NCBI RefSeq assembly: GCF_004336985.1
Contig: NZ_SJUO01000003.1
Location: forward strand, 310,001 to 374,000
DNA length: 64,000 nt
Reading direction: 5' to 3'
DNA from: Exiguobacterium sp. SL-9
GTDB lineage: Bacteria > Bacillota > Bacilli > Exiguobacteriales > Exiguobacteriaceae
Shown piece after piece: positions 7,441 to 16,502 of this stretch. The notes under the pieces are model-generated. The model was not told where the DNA came from and made no database searches. It worked only from the letters and a program-made list of their open reading frames with translations. Every line of letters begins with the position of its first letter. The first letter of the stretch is position 1. The translations under genes and the position numbers were made by a program.

Positions 7441-8028
7441 GTGAATGAAACGCTCCGCACAATCGGACAAGAGAAGATGATCGCCTCCATCAAATCACCA
7501 AAACAACTCGAGAAGTTCCTGCAGTCGGACGTGACGACGACGTTCCTCATGATGGGGACGCTTAGCACGCTCGACCGCTACGTCGCCCATTTGAAGCGGG
7601 AGAATCGGACCGTGTTCCTGCACGCTGAACGCATCAACGGCATCAGCCTCGACCGGGACGGCATCGACTATTTGGCGAAACGGGTGGGCGCCGATGGGAT
7701 TGTGACGACGAAAGCGTCGGTCATCCAACATGCCAAACGGGCCGGCCTGATGACAGTGCAACGTCTGTTCCTCGTCGACTCGGACGCCATTTCATCGGGC
7801 ATCAAGATGGCGAAAGACCAACAGCCGGACGCGCTCGAGTTGATGCCGGGTCTCATCCCGAGCGTCATCGAATACGTCGCGGAAAACGTCTCGTTACCGA
7901 TTGTGACAGGCGGGATGATTCGGAAGCCGATTCATGTGCATGAAGCACTTCATCACGGTGCGTTTGCCGTCTCGACCGGGGACGAGCGGCTATGGGCGTC
8001 GCAAGGAACGAAGGAGGAGATCATATGA
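7441..8028 (+). CDS. glpP: Glycerol-3-phosphate-responsive antiterminator GlpP
   Basis: 195-residue GlpP family protein with a TIM-barrel-like fold: LMMGTLSTLDRYVAHLKRENRTVFLHAERI, GIDYLAKRVGADGIVTTKASVIQHAKRAGL, DALELMPGL and PIVTGGMIRK are family hallmarks. With glycerol 3-phosphate it binds leader RNA and lets transcription pass a terminator. I chose GTG at 7441, nine nt behind AGGGAAGG, because the ATG at 7432 touches that ribosome site. The stop overlaps the ugpC ATG (ATGA). In Bacillus GlpP is linked to glpFK and glpD; here it heads a glycerophosphodiester uptake operon, with a matching terminator in its own leader. That suggests uptake is induced by its end product, glycerol 3-phosphate. 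Confidence 0.9.
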   Translation: MNETLRTIGQEKMIASIKSPKQLEKFLQSDVTTTFLMMGTLSTLDRYVAHLKRENRTVFLHAERINGISLDRDGIDYLAKRVGADGIVTTKASVIQHAKRAGLMTVQRLFLVDSDAISSGIKMAKDQQPDALELMPGLIPSVIEYVAENVSLPIVTGGMIRKPIHVHEALHHGAFAVSTGDERLWASQGTKEEII

Positions 8029-9116
8029 AATCGATTCAACTGCAAAACATCAAAAAAACGTACGACGAGACGGAAGTGATTCGCGGGATTGACGTGACGA
8101 TCGAGGCAGGTGAATTCTTCGCCCTCGTCGGACCGTCCGGCTGCGGCAAGAGTACGATGCTGCGGATGATTGCCGGGCTCGAGTCAATCACGAGCGGGAC
8201 GCTCCGCATCGACGGCGTCGCCGCGAACGATCTGAAGCCGAGCGAACGGCAACTGTCGATGGTCTTTCAAAACTATGCGCTCTATCCGCACATGACCGTC
8301 GAGAAGAACATCACGTTCGGGTTACATACGAAAGGACTGACGAAGCTCGAGCAGCGCGAACGTTGTTTGGAAGCGGCCGAGACGCTCGGACTGACCGACT
8401 ATTTGAAGCGGAAGCCACGTGAACTGTCGGGTGGGCAGCGCCAACGGGTCGCCTTGGCACGGGCCATCGTGACCGAGTCGCCGATCTGTCTCATGGACGA
8501 GCCGCTCTCGAACTTGGACGCGAAGCTCCGAGCCAAGATGCGTTCGGAAATCCGGCAGCTGCAACGCAAGCTCAAGCTGACGATGATTTACGTCACGCAC
8601 GACCAAGTCGAGGCGATGACGATGGCTGACCGGATGATGTTGTTGAACGATGGTGAGGTCCAACAAGTCGGTCAACCGCTGGATTTGTACAACAAGCCGG
8701 CGAACACGTTCGTCGCCTCGTTCATCGGGTCGCCGCCGATGAACCTGACGGCCGTGACACGGAGTGACTCGGGCTGGCTCGCCTCGGACGGACGTGTATT
8801 CCGACCGAACACGTCGACACGTGAGGATATGGGGACGCTCGGTATCCGGCCAGAACAAATCACACCGGCGAAAGACGAGATCACGTTCTACGCCGAGCTG
8901 AAGAACATCGAAGTGCTCGGGACGGAGACGATTCTCGCCTTTGACATGGGCGGCGCCGAATGGCTCGCCAAGTGGCCGGGACAATGGCCGCTCGCGATTG
9001 GGGAGAAGATTGCCTGTTACGTCGATCCGAAGCAGATGTCCTTGTTTGACACGAACGGGAATCGCATCGAGCCGCGGCAACCAAAACTGTTCGAGGCGTT
9101 GGAGGTGTTTCAATGA
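8025..9116 (+). CDS. ugpC: ABC transporter ATPase, UgpC/MalK-type
   Basis: 363-residue CUT1-family ATPase. Walker A is GPSGCGKST (about 37-45), the Q-loop is in VFQNYALYPHMTV, the ABC signature LSGGQRQRVALARAI lies near 134, Walker B is ICLMDEPLSNLDAKLR and the switch histidine is in YVTHDQ. A C-terminal OB-type regulatory region follows, as in MalK and UgpC. It energises uptake of glycerol 3-phosphate or glycerophosphodiesters with UgpA and UgpE. Starts and stops overlap on both sides (ATGA), so stoichiometry is set by translational coupling. Such ATPases can serve several CUT1 transporters, and the maltodextrin transporter at 18620-21760 has no ATPase of its own, so sharing is possible but unproven. 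Confidence 0.9.
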   Translation: MKSIQLQNIKKTYDETEVIRGIDVTIEAGEFFALVGPSGCGKSTMLRMIAGLESITSGTLRIDGVAANDLKPSERQLSMVFQNYALYPHMTVEKNITFGLHTKGLTKLEQRERCLEAAETLGLTDYLKRKPRELSGGQRQRVALARAIVTESPICLMDEPLSNLDAKLRAKMRSEIRQLQRKLKLTMIYVTHDQVEAMTMADRMMLLNDGEVQQVGQPLDLYNKPANTFVASFIGSPPMNLTAVTRSDSGWLASDGRVFRPNTSTREDMGTLGIRPEQITPAKDEITFYAELKNIEVLGTETILAFDMGGAEWLAKWPGQWPLAIGEKIACYVDPKQMSLFDTNGNRIEPRQPKLFEALEVFQ

Positions 9117-10018
9117 CGGTCGCTCTTCCGAGACAACGAATCCGCACGCGGTTGTCTGACGCGGCGAGCGGACTGCTCTACTTGTCCCCGTCGATCGCAT
9201 TATTTGGGATCTTCCTTGTCTATCCGCTGTTCCGGACGATTTACTTAAGTTTCTTTCAGACGGACACACAAGGGACACCGCTCAGTTATGTTGGTGGCGA
9301 GCATTACGCCAAGCTGTTCATGAGTGCCTCGTTCTGGCAGAGCATTCAGGCGACGGTCGGCTTCGTCCTGTTGACCGTGCCGCTCACGATTATCATCGCG
9401 CTCGGGCTCGCACTCCTCGCCAATGAAAAGTTACGTGGCATCGGGTTCTTCCGGACGGCGTTTTCCGCGACGATGGGGATGAGCGTCGCAGCCTCGTCGG
9501 TCATTTGGATGTTCATGTACAACCCGTCCATCGGCATCTTCAACCGCTTTTTGGAAGTGGTCGGGGCGAGTGGGGTGCAGTGGCTCCTCGACCCGCAGTA
9601 CGCGCTCCTATCTGTGTCGCTCGCGACCGTCTGGATGAACATCGGTTTCACGTTCTTGATTCTCCTCGGCGGGCTGCAAAACATCGACCGGACGCTCTAT
9701 GAAAGTGCGGATGTCGCCGGGACGGGATATTGGACCCAGCTCCGGGCGATCACGATCCCGATGCTGTCACCAACGCTCTTCTTCGTCGGCATCATCTCGC
9801 TCATCAACGCGTTCCAGACGTTCGGGCAGATTGACTTGTTGACGAAAGGCGGTCCGACGAACTCGACGAACGTCATCGTCTACGCCATCTACAAAGATGC
9901 GTTCATCAACTATAACGTCGGCGGGGCGAGTGCGCAGGCCGTGCTCTTGTTCCTCGCGGTCCTGGCGTTGACGTGGCTCCAGTTCAAGCTCGTCGAAAGG
10001 AAGGTGCATTACCAATGA
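9113..10018 (+). CDS. ugpA: Glycerol-3-phosphate/glycerophosphodiester ABC permease, UgpA-type
   Basis: 301-residue membrane protein with six predicted membrane segments (GLLYLSPSIALFGIFLVYPLF, SIQATVGFVLLTVPLTIIIALGL and four more). The coupling-helix EAA-type motif is seen as ESADVAGTGYWTQLRAITIPML, with the conserved A...G-x(9)-I-x-(L/I)-P pattern. It belongs to the MalF-type half of CUT1 importers and pairs with UgpE. The ATG at 9113 overlaps the ugpC stop, and its own stop overlaps ugpE. The substrate assignment comes from the operon (GlpP in front, glycerophosphodiesterase behind), since the permease sequence alone does not fix it. Confidence 0.87.
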   Translation: MTVALPRQRIRTRLSDAASGLLYLSPSIALFGIFLVYPLFRTIYLSFFQTDTQGTPLSYVGGEHYAKLFMSASFWQSIQATVGFVLLTVPLTIIIALGLALLANEKLRGIGFFRTAFSATMGMSVAASSVIWMFMYNPSIGIFNRFLEVVGASGVQWLLDPQYALLSVSLATVWMNIGFTFLILLGGLQNIDRTLYESADVAGTGYWTQLRAITIPMLSPTLFFVGIISLINAFQTFGQIDLLTKGGPTNSTNVIVYAIYKDAFINYNVGGASAQAVLLFLAVLALTWLQFKLVERKVHYQ

Positions 10019-10824
10019 CGCTCCGGAAAATAGTCACGTATACGCTCCTTGTCTTGAGCACCGTCGTCATGCTGTTCCCGATCGCTTACGCGTTCTCGAT
10101 CAGCTTGATGGATGGGAGCGAGGTGTTAAAAGGCAACCTCATCCCGCGCGACGTGACGTTCGACAACTATGTCGCCGCCTTCGAACGAATCCCGCTCATG
10201 ACCTACTTGTGGAACAGTCTCGTCGTGGCGCTCCTCGTCATGGTCGGACAAGTCGTCTTGTCGAGTCTTGCCGCCTTCGCGTTCGTTTTCATCGACTTCA
10301 AAGGGAAGGGGCTCATCTTTATGCTGTTCCTCGCGACGATGATGGTGCCATGGGAAGCGACGATGGTCCCGAACTTCTTGACGATCCAGTCGCTCGGCTG
10401 GCTCAACTCGGTGTGGGGGCTGTCGGTGCCGTTCTTCGCGCTCGCGTTCGGGACGTTTTTGCTCCGGCAACAGTTCAAGACGATTCCGTACGAGATGTAC
10501 GAGGCGTCGCAAATCGCTGGTATCAGCCGCTTCCGTTTCTTTTGGAACGTCGTCTTGCCCGTCTCGAAGACGCCGCTCGTCACACTGTCGGTATATAGCT
10601 TTTTGACGACATGGAACATGTACTTATGGCCGCTCCTCGTCACGAACACGGAGCAGGCGCGCACGGTGCAGATTGGAATTAAACAGATGCAGTCGAACGA
10701 AGTGGCATCGGATTGGGGCGTCGTCATGGCGGCGGTCATCTTGATCATCATCCCGACGCTGATGCTGTTATTCGCAGGACAAAAGCAGTTGCAAGAAGGT
10801 TTGACACAAGGTGCGATCAAATAA
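10015..10824 (+). CDS. ugpE: Glycerol-3-phosphate/glycerophosphodiester ABC permease, UgpE-type
   Basis: 269-residue MalG-type permease with six membrane segments, beginning with ITYTLL-like helix KIVTYTLLVLSTVVMLFPIA. The EAA motif is YEASQIAGISRFRFFWNVVLPV. It starts at ATG 10015, overlapping the ugpA stop; an upstream in-frame codon at 9973 would overlap ugpA by 46 nt and has no ribosome site. It ends 12 bp before the binding-protein gene. It forms the heteromeric channel with UgpA in the cytoplasmic membrane. Confidence 0.87.
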   Translation: MTLRKIVTYTLLVLSTVVMLFPIAYAFSISLMDGSEVLKGNLIPRDVTFDNYVAAFERIPLMTYLWNSLVVALLVMVGQVVLSSLAAFAFVFIDFKGKGLIFMLFLATMMVPWEATMVPNFLTIQSLGWLNSVWGLSVPFFALAFGTFLLRQQFKTIPYEMYEASQIAGISRFRFFWNVVLPVSKTPLVTLSVYSFLTTWNMYLWPLLVTNTEQARTVQIGIKQMQSNEVASDWGVVMAAVILIIIPTLMLLFAGQKQLQEGLTQGAIK

Positions 10825-10836
10825 TAGGGGGAATAC

Positions 10837-12147
10837 ATGATGAAAAAGAAAGCGTTATTCGCAGGGTTGGCTAGTTCGGTATTGTTGCTCGGGGCATGTG
10901 GTAGCGAAGAGGCGGAGCCGGCCGCTTCGGCGACGGAGGACGGGAAGACGGAAGTCGTATTTTGGCACGCGATGAGCGGGGATTTAGAGACTGCGCTCAA
11001 CAACCAAGTCGACGCCTTCAACGAGTCGCAAGAGGAATATGAAGTGAAGCCGGTATTCCAAGGCACGTATGAAGAGGCGCTCACGAAGTTCAACGCCGTC
11101 GCCGGTTCGACAGATGCACCGGCCATCATGCAGACGTTCGAGGTCGGTACGAAATACATGATCGACACGAACAAAATCACGCCGGTCCAAGAGTTCATCG
11201 ACAAAGAAGACTTCGATACGAATGTCTGGGAAGAGAACATCTTGAGCTATTATCAAGTCGACGGCAAGCAGTACTCGATGCCGTTCAACTCATCGACACC
11301 GGTGCTCATCTACAACAAGGACGCGTTCGAAAAAGCGGGACTCGACCCAGAGAAAGCGCCGCGGACATACGATAAGCTGAAGCAAGCGGCGAAGGCACTG
11401 ACGACCGACGGACAGACCGGCTTCACGATGCTCAACTACGGTTGGTTCTTCGAGCAACTCGTCGCCGCGCAAGGCGGGTTATACGTCGATAACGACAACG
11501 GACGTAGCGGGGCGCCGACGAAAGCGGTATTTGACGGGGAAGAAGGACAGAACGCCTTCAATTTGATCAAAGAGATGTATGACGAAAAGACATTCATGAA
11601 CGTCGGTCAAAACTGGGACGATATGCGTGCCGCTTTCCAATCAGGGAAAGTCGCCATGTATCTCGACTCTTCAGCTGGGATTCGCACCGTCGCGGACAAT
11701 GCTGACTTCGAGGTCGGGGCATCGTACTTGCCGGTGCCGAACGAAGCGGAGCGTGAAGGCGTCATCATCGGCGGGGCCTCGCTCTGGATGGGTGACGGGA
11801 TCGCCGACGAGACGAAGCAAGGCGCATGGGAGTTCATGAAGTATGCGGCGTCGAAAGAAGCACAGGCCAAATGGCACGTCGAGACGGGCTACTTCGCCAT
11901 CAACCCAGAAGCGTATGACGAGCCGATCGTCAAAGAGATGTGGGCCGAGTATCCGCAACTGAAAGTGACGGTCGATCAATTGAGTGAGACGAAAGCTTCA
12001 CCGGCAACACAAGGCGCGCTCATCTCGACGTTCCCGCAATCCCGTCAAAGTGTCGTCAACGCGATGGAGAGCCTATACCAAGGCGTATCGGTCGAGGACG
12101 CGTTGAAGCGTGCGGCCGATGAGACGACTTCCACCTTGGGGCAATGA
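10837..12147 (+). CDS. ugpB: UgpB-like solute-binding lipoprotein
   Basis: 436-residue family 1 extracellular binding protein. The N-terminus MMKKKALFAGLASSVLLL ends in a lipobox LGAC (Cys about 21), so it is tethered outside the membrane. An acidic, alanine-rich linker follows, then VVFWHAMSGDLE, typical of UgpB-type proteins. It captures glycerol 3-phosphate or glycerophosphodiesters for UgpAE. Two adjacent ATG codons (10837, 10840) are possible starts after AGGGGGAATAC. Transcription is probably governed by the GlpP leader upstream. The diesterase gene begins 1 bp after its stop. Confidence 0.88.
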   Translation: MMKKKALFAGLASSVLLLGACGSEEAEPAASATEDGKTEVVFWHAMSGDLETALNNQVDAFNESQEEYEVKPVFQGTYEEALTKFNAVAGSTDAPAIMQTFEVGTKYMIDTNKITPVQEFIDKEDFDTNVWEENILSYYQVDGKQYSMPFNSSTPVLIYNKDAFEKAGLDPEKAPRTYDKLKQAAKALTTDGQTGFTMLNYGWFFEQLVAAQGGLYVDNDNGRSGAPTKAVFDGEEGQNAFNLIKEMYDEKTFMNVGQNWDDMRAAFQSGKVAMYLDSSAGIRTVADNADFEVGASYLPVPNEAEREGVIIGGASLWMGDGIADETKQGAWEFMKYAASKEAQAKWHVETGYFAINPEAYDEPIVKEMWAEYPQLKVTVDQLSETKASPATQGALISTFPQSRQSVVNAMESLYQGVSVEDALKRAADETTSTLGQ

Positions 12148-12148
12148 C

Positions 12149-12838
12149 ATGTTGATTTACGCACATCGCGGCTATAGCGCCAAGTATCCCGAGAACACAA
12201 TAAGCGCGTTCAAGGCGGCGTTGCCGCATGTCGATGGTATCGAGCTCGATGTCCAATTGACGCGCGACGGACGCCTCGTCGTCATCCATGACGAGACGGT
12301 CGACCGGACGACGAACGGGAGCGGCTTCGTCAAAGATATGACGCTCCGGCAGCTCCGCTTGCTCCGGACGGAGAGCGGGGAACGGATCCCGACGCTTGAG
12401 GAAGTACTCGTCTTGATTGAACCGTCCGACGTCACGCTCAACATCGAGCTGAAGACGGATCAGTTTGACTACGACGGAATCGAATATCTGACGTGGCTCG
12501 CCGTCACCGAGTTCAAGCTCGAGCAACGCGTCGTCTTCTCGTCGTTCAATCCGGATACGCTCGTCCGGTTACGGGATATCGCCCGAGAGGCGAGAATCGC
12601 CGTTTTGACCGGGGATGGGCATCCGAATCTGGTTGAATTTGTGGAACGCGTCGGGGCCGAGGCTGTCCATGCTCAACCGGAGTTTATCGGAACGAGAGAC
12701 TGGATGACGCTTCGAGAGCAGAATCGCTTGATTCGACTATATACCATCAACGACCCGAACGAGCTGCCGGACATGACTGGTGTCAACGCCATCATGACGG
12801 ACGAGGTCGAACAGTTTCAATCGAGGTCACATCAGTAA
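12149..12838 (+). CDS. glpQ: Glycerophosphodiester phosphodiesterase (cytoplasmic UgpQ/GlpQ type)
   Basis: 229-residue GDPD-family TIM barrel. The catalytic signature is at the very start: MLIYAHRGYSAKYPENT (His6, Arg7, then Glu14-Asn15), followed by ELDVQLTRDGRLVVIHDETVDRTTNGSG with the metal-binding Glu/Asp and second catalytic His. The C-terminal part has the family strand AVHAQPEF. It hydrolyses glycerophosphodiesters to glycerol 3-phosphate and an alcohol. No signal peptide is present, so it works in the cytoplasm on diesters imported by UgpABCE. The ATG at 12149 is 1 bp after the ugpB stop. Its product, glycerol 3-phosphate, is also the GlpP inducer. Confidence 0.92.
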   Translation: MLIYAHRGYSAKYPENTISAFKAALPHVDGIELDVQLTRDGRLVVIHDETVDRTTNGSGFVKDMTLRQLRLLRTESGERIPTLEEVLVLIEPSDVTLNIELKTDQFDYDGIEYLTWLAVTEFKLEQRVVFSSFNPDTLVRLRDIAREARIAVLTGDGHPNLVEFVERVGAEAVHAQPEFIGTRDWMTLREQNRLIRLYTINDPNELPDMTGVNAIMTDEVEQFQSRSHQ

Positions 12839-12871
12839 ATAACACCCGAGACACTAGTCTCGGGTGTTATT
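12838..12871 (+). terminator. Bidirectional terminator between glpQ and the GH32 gene
   Basis: Stem AATAACACCCGAGAC/GTCTCGGGTGTTATT with a 4-nt loop, sitting between the two convergent stop codons and flanked by A/T-rich arms so that it can work on both strands. Confidence 0.82.
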
Positions 12872-12873
12872 AG

Positions 12874-14151
12874 TTAGAAGCGGTGTAAGGTTGCCGTTAG
12901 ATCACCATGTAGTTGATGGGTGCGTGCAGACGTCGGATAGACGCGGCTCGAGAAGACGAACTCCCCATCGTTCACGAATACTTCCATGGAAGATGCATCG
13001 ACGAAGATTCGGAACGTCGTGCCCGTTGCCTGTAGCCGACGGACATCTGTGCCTCGTGTCAATTCAAGCCAATCGCCTGTCTTCGAGAAAGTAGCGGCTT
13101 TTCCGAAACAGTCGAATTGAAAATCGCCATGCGTCGCAAACGACAACTCGAACGCATCTCCTTCGAACTTCGGACCAGCCAACACACGACTTTGTTGTCG
13201 AAGCGAAATCATCTCTTCAATCGGTGTCATGTATACACGATCATTCCGAAGTGATAGTTCACGTGGAATCGTCATCTGGTTCGTCCATCCCTCAGCTTGT
13301 TCCGGCCACTCGCGTTCCCACATGGCGTTCCAACCGATTAAAATCCGACGGCCGCGCTCGTCGAGAAACGTTTGAGCCGCGTAAAAGTCATGGCCATAGT
13401 CGAGCTCGGTGAAGGCATCATGCGTAAAACGCGGGAGTTCAAGATCGAGCGTGCCGACGAAATAGCCACATTGATGCAGGTTGTGATACCGGTCACCGTC
13501 GGGCTCCATTCCTTGGGGAGAGAGGAGCAAGACGTCTTGACCGTCAAGCGAGAAGATATCGGGGCATTCCCACATCCATCCATGCTTCCCGGTCTCGCCG
13601 GCAATGACGCCGCGCTCGGACCAATGGGTGGCGTCACCAGAGTCGTACAAGGCGACTTTCCCGTCCGTCGCGTCACGCGTGCCAAGCACCATATAGAAAC
13701 GACCATCTACTTCCCATACTTTCGGGTCCCGGACGTGAGCGTTCCCTCGTTGCGGTATTTCAGAAATGAGTGGATTCTGCACAGCCTTTTCAAACGTCAC
13801 GCCGTCGACAGACGTGGCGAGGCACTGGACTTGATTCAGCGCCTCCCGCTTCTCGTCGAGCCACGTGTTGCCGGTGTAATAGAGGTAAAGGACATCGTCT
13901 TTCACCAAGGCGCTTCCGGAGAAGACGCCGTCACGGTCATAGTCATGATCTGGCCGCAGTGCAATCGGCTTATGTTCCCAATGAAGCAGGTCGATCGATG
14001 TGGCGTGTCCCCAGTGCATATCGTCCCACTCCACACCGAACGGATGATATTGATAAAACAAATGATAGACACCGTTGAACTGACAGAGTCCGTTCGGGTC
14101 GTTCATCCAACCGAAGGGCGGAGCGAAATGGTAACGGGGACGGTAGCTCAT
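12874..14151 (-). CDS. GH32 sucrose hydrolase / beta-fructofuranosidase
   Basis: 425-residue glycoside hydrolase family 32 protein. The nucleophile Asp18 is in WMNDPNG (15-21), the transition-state Asp142 in the RDP motif, and the acid/base Glu195 in WECPD. A C-terminal beta-sandwich follows, shortened but complete (ends FRIFVDASSMEVFVNDGE). There is no signal peptide, so it works in the cytoplasm on sucrose or sucrose 6-phosphate. It lies directly behind the maltose phosphorylase gene with a 4-bp overlap, hence in the same MdxR-controlled transcript. No sucrose PTS gene is in the window, so free sucrose or fructosylated oligosaccharides entering through the ABC transporter are plausible substrates. 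Confidence 0.88.
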   Translation of the reverse strand: MSYRPRYHFAPPFGWMNDPNGLCQFNGVYHLFYQYHPFGVEWDDMHWGHATSIDLLHWEHKPIALRPDHDYDRDGVFSGSALVKDDVLYLYYTGNTWLDEKREALNQVQCLATSVDGVTFEKAVQNPLISEIPQRGNAHVRDPKVWEVDGRFYMVLGTRDATDGKVALYDSGDATHWSERGVIAGETGKHGWMWECPDIFSLDGQDVLLLSPQGMEPDGDRYHNLHQCGYFVGTLDLELPRFTHDAFTELDYGHDFYAAQTFLDERGRRILIGWNAMWEREWPEQAEGWTNQMTIPRELSLRNDRVYMTPIEEMISLRQQSRVLAGPKFEGDAFELSFATHGDFQFDCFGKAATFSKTGDWLELTRGTDVRRLQATGTTFRIFVDASSMEVFVNDGEFVFSSRVYPTSARTHQLHGDLTATLHRF

Positions 14152-16502
14152 ACGGACAACACTTCGCTTGTGAATGTATCCGTGATTTCTCGTGTTTCTC
14201 CATACACTTCGATGACGAGCGGTTCGGTCGAAGGCGTGCGACGCGTGATCGTGACTTGATCTTGAGACGCTTGAACGTCGAGTGTCTCACCTTTCCAATC
14301 AATCGAGTACGTGAGGGCGTTCCACGCTTGCGGGAGCATTGGCGAGATGCGCAAGTTTCCACCTGTCATCCGGACACCGCCGAATCCGTTGACGACCGCT
14401 TGCCAAATCCCACCGAGCGATGCCGCGTGGATTCCTGCGTCAGACGTCTTCATATTCGGTCCGAGGTCGATTTCAGACGCGCGACGGAATAAGTCGTAGG
14501 CGAGCTTCTGGTCGCCGAGGTCTGAAGCAAGGACGCTATGTGTCGACAGAGAGAGCGACGAGTCATGTAGCGTCTTCGGCTCATAGTACTCCCAGTTGGC
14601 ACGTTTGACGTCTGCCGAGAACAAATCTTCGAGCAAGTACATCAAAATCATGACGTCTGCTTGTTTCGATACTTGAATCTCGTTCACTTGCTCGAGGTTG
14701 TAGTCATAAAACATCGAGCCGACGTTTTCTTGGTTTTTGTATTTCGTTAAATCGATGATTTCTTTCTGTAGGTACGTGTCATCTTGTGGCAAGACACCAT
14801 CTTCACGGGCTTGCGGCAAGTAAATCAAGTCAAGGACGTGACGGAACCGTTCGTCAGCTGTCTCCAAATCGAGCTTTTCGTTCAACTGTTCGAACAGTTC
14901 CGGCTTCTCTTGACGGAGCAGTTCCACATACTGAATCGCTGTTTGGATGTTCCAGTGCGCCGTGTAGTTCGTGAACGCATTGTTATCGACATGTTCCTTA
15001 TACTCATCGGGACCGACGACTTGATTGATGTCATAGCGACCCTCAGCTTCATTCCACTCGAGTCGACTTGCCCAGAACTTGGCCGTATCGATGAGCAGTT
15101 CATAGCCGTAATTATCCATGAAATCTTGGTCACCCGTAACATGATAGTACTGCCAAGCCGCGAACGCGATGTCGGACGTGATATGTTGCTCGATGAAACC
15201 TGACCAAATCTTCGTCGCTTCACCTGTCACGATATCGGCGGCACCCCAGACTGGTGTCACTTCACCATCGTCGAGCCATGCCGATTCCCATGGAAACATC
15301 GCCCCCTCGTATCCGTTCTCTTTCGCTTTGCGGTGCGCTCCCGGCAATGATAAATAGCGATATTCGAGCAGACTGCGCGCGATTTTCGGGTTCGTGTACG
15401 TATAGTAAGGCAAGATGAAGATTTCAGTGTCCCAGAACGTATGACCTTTATAGCCTTCGCCTGACAATCCTTTCGCCGCGACATTCATCCGGTGATCATG
15501 TTTCGGGGTCATGACTGCTAAGTGGTACTGAGCGAAGCGGATTGCCAACTGATCGAACATTTCTTCCGATTCAATCGTAATGGGTGCGTGCGACCAGACG
15601 AGTTCGTCCCAAGCATTGACGTGGTCATTGAATAAACGATCGTATCCTTGTGCTTCGACGTCACGTGTCGCGTTCAATGCGAAGTTGGCAAGTTCTTCTG
15701 TCGTATCGACAGACAAGTCGCGATCACGGGATGTAAAGACGGTCGAATACTTCTCAATCGTCAATGTCTCATTCGCAGGGATGACGACGTCCGAATAGTC
15801 GAAGAAGATTTGGCGACGATCCATTTTGATGATGGACTTTGGCTCGAACGGCTCATGTTGGCTGAAACGATGAACGCTATGGAACGCAAAGTCGATGCCG
15901 GACTCGGTCGTCGTCTGTAGTTGCTGCATGAATCGACCGTCATAGAGACGTTTGTCGCCTTCTAAAAAATGTTGGACCCCACTGTTCGTCATTTGTCCAT
16001 TAATCCCGGATGTCATCGTCAACACGCTCTCTTGTTTTGGTGTGATAGTGACACGTTGGGCGATGACATGCAAATTGTCCATTGACACGAAACGACGGAA
16101 GATGAGGTCATAAAGATCACCGTTTGGACTCTGCCACGTGACGTCACGCACGAGTTCGGCCTGTTTCAAGTTCAACGTGCGACGGTAGGCGAGAATCTCA
16201 CCTTGCGTCAAATCAAAGCGGACCCCATTCAATGTGAACTCCATCCATAACACATCCGACGCGTTCGGCAGTTCGGTCACTTCGTTATCAGCAAATTTAT
16301 TGAACGTTCCCGCGACAAATAAATTTCGTTGCTCGTTGGCATAGTGCTCCTCTGTGACCGAACGAAGTCCCATGTAGCCGTTTCCGAGCGAAAATACAGC
16401 TTCCCCTTTACCAAGCCAATTTGTACGGAACCCGTCCTCTGCAACGAGCCAATGTTGTAACTCCCCAGTACCAGTCGTATAGTTCATCAGTGTATTCGTC
16501 AC
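14148..16502 (-). CDS. mdxK: GH65 disaccharide phosphorylase, probable maltose phosphorylase
   Basis: 784-residue GH65 protein of the usual ~750-790 length: N-terminal beta-sandwich, linker, (alpha/alpha)6 barrel (HTFWDTEIFILPYY near 350) and a C-terminal jelly roll. The general acid Glu500 lies in VVGPDEYKEH, matching the catalytic E of maltose phosphorylase. It splits an alpha-disaccharide with phosphate into beta-glucose 1-phosphate and glucose; pgcM at 21772 makes the first product usable. GH65 also includes kojibiose, nigerose and trehalose enzymes; maltose is chosen from the mdx context. The start is GTG 16502 with AGGAGG 7 nt upstream. Its promoter carries a LacI-type operator in the spacer. 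Confidence 0.87.
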   Translation of the reverse strand: MTNTLMNYTTGTGELQHWLVAEDGFRTNWLGKGEAVFSLGNGYMGLRSVTEEHYANEQRNLFVAGTFNKFADNEVTELPNASDVLWMEFTLNGVRFDLTQGEILAYRRTLNLKQAELVRDVTWQSPNGDLYDLIFRRFVSMDNLHVIAQRVTITPKQESVLTMTSGINGQMTNSGVQHFLEGDKRLYDGRFMQQLQTTTESGIDFAFHSVHRFSQHEPFEPKSIIKMDRRQIFFDYSDVVIPANETLTIEKYSTVFTSRDRDLSVDTTEELANFALNATRDVEAQGYDRLFNDHVNAWDELVWSHAPITIESEEMFDQLAIRFAQYHLAVMTPKHDHRMNVAAKGLSGEGYKGHTFWDTEIFILPYYTYTNPKIARSLLEYRYLSLPGAHRKAKENGYEGAMFPWESAWLDDGEVTPVWGAADIVTGEATKIWSGFIEQHITSDIAFAAWQYYHVTGDQDFMDNYGYELLIDTAKFWASRLEWNEAEGRYDINQVVGPDEYKEHVDNNAFTNYTAHWNIQTAIQYVELLRQEKPELFEQLNEKLDLETADERFRHVLDLIYLPQAREDGVLPQDDTYLQKEIIDLTKYKNQENVGSMFYDYNLEQVNEIQVSKQADVMILMYLLEDLFSADVKRANWEYYEPKTLHDSSLSLSTHSVLASDLGDQKLAYDLFRRASEIDLGPNMKTSDAGIHAASLGGIWQAVVNGFGGVRMTGGNLRISPMLPQAWNALTYSIDWKGETLDVQASQDQVTITRRTPSTEPLVIEVYGETREITDTFTSEVLSV

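Noticed and set aside
8322-9278. A 318-codon minus-strand frame across ugpC/ugpA
   Set aside because: Antisense shadow of the ATPase gene; composition is typical of a reverse reading of GC-rich codons.
10203-11240. A 345-codon minus-strand frame across ugpE/ugpB
   Set aside because: It lies antisense to two clearly identified genes and spans their boundary; no start signal and no recognisable domain.
13372-14259. A 295-codon plus-strand frame antisense to the GH32 and GH65 genes
   Set aside because: The minus-strand genes have complete catalytic motifs; the antisense frame has no ribosome site or domain.
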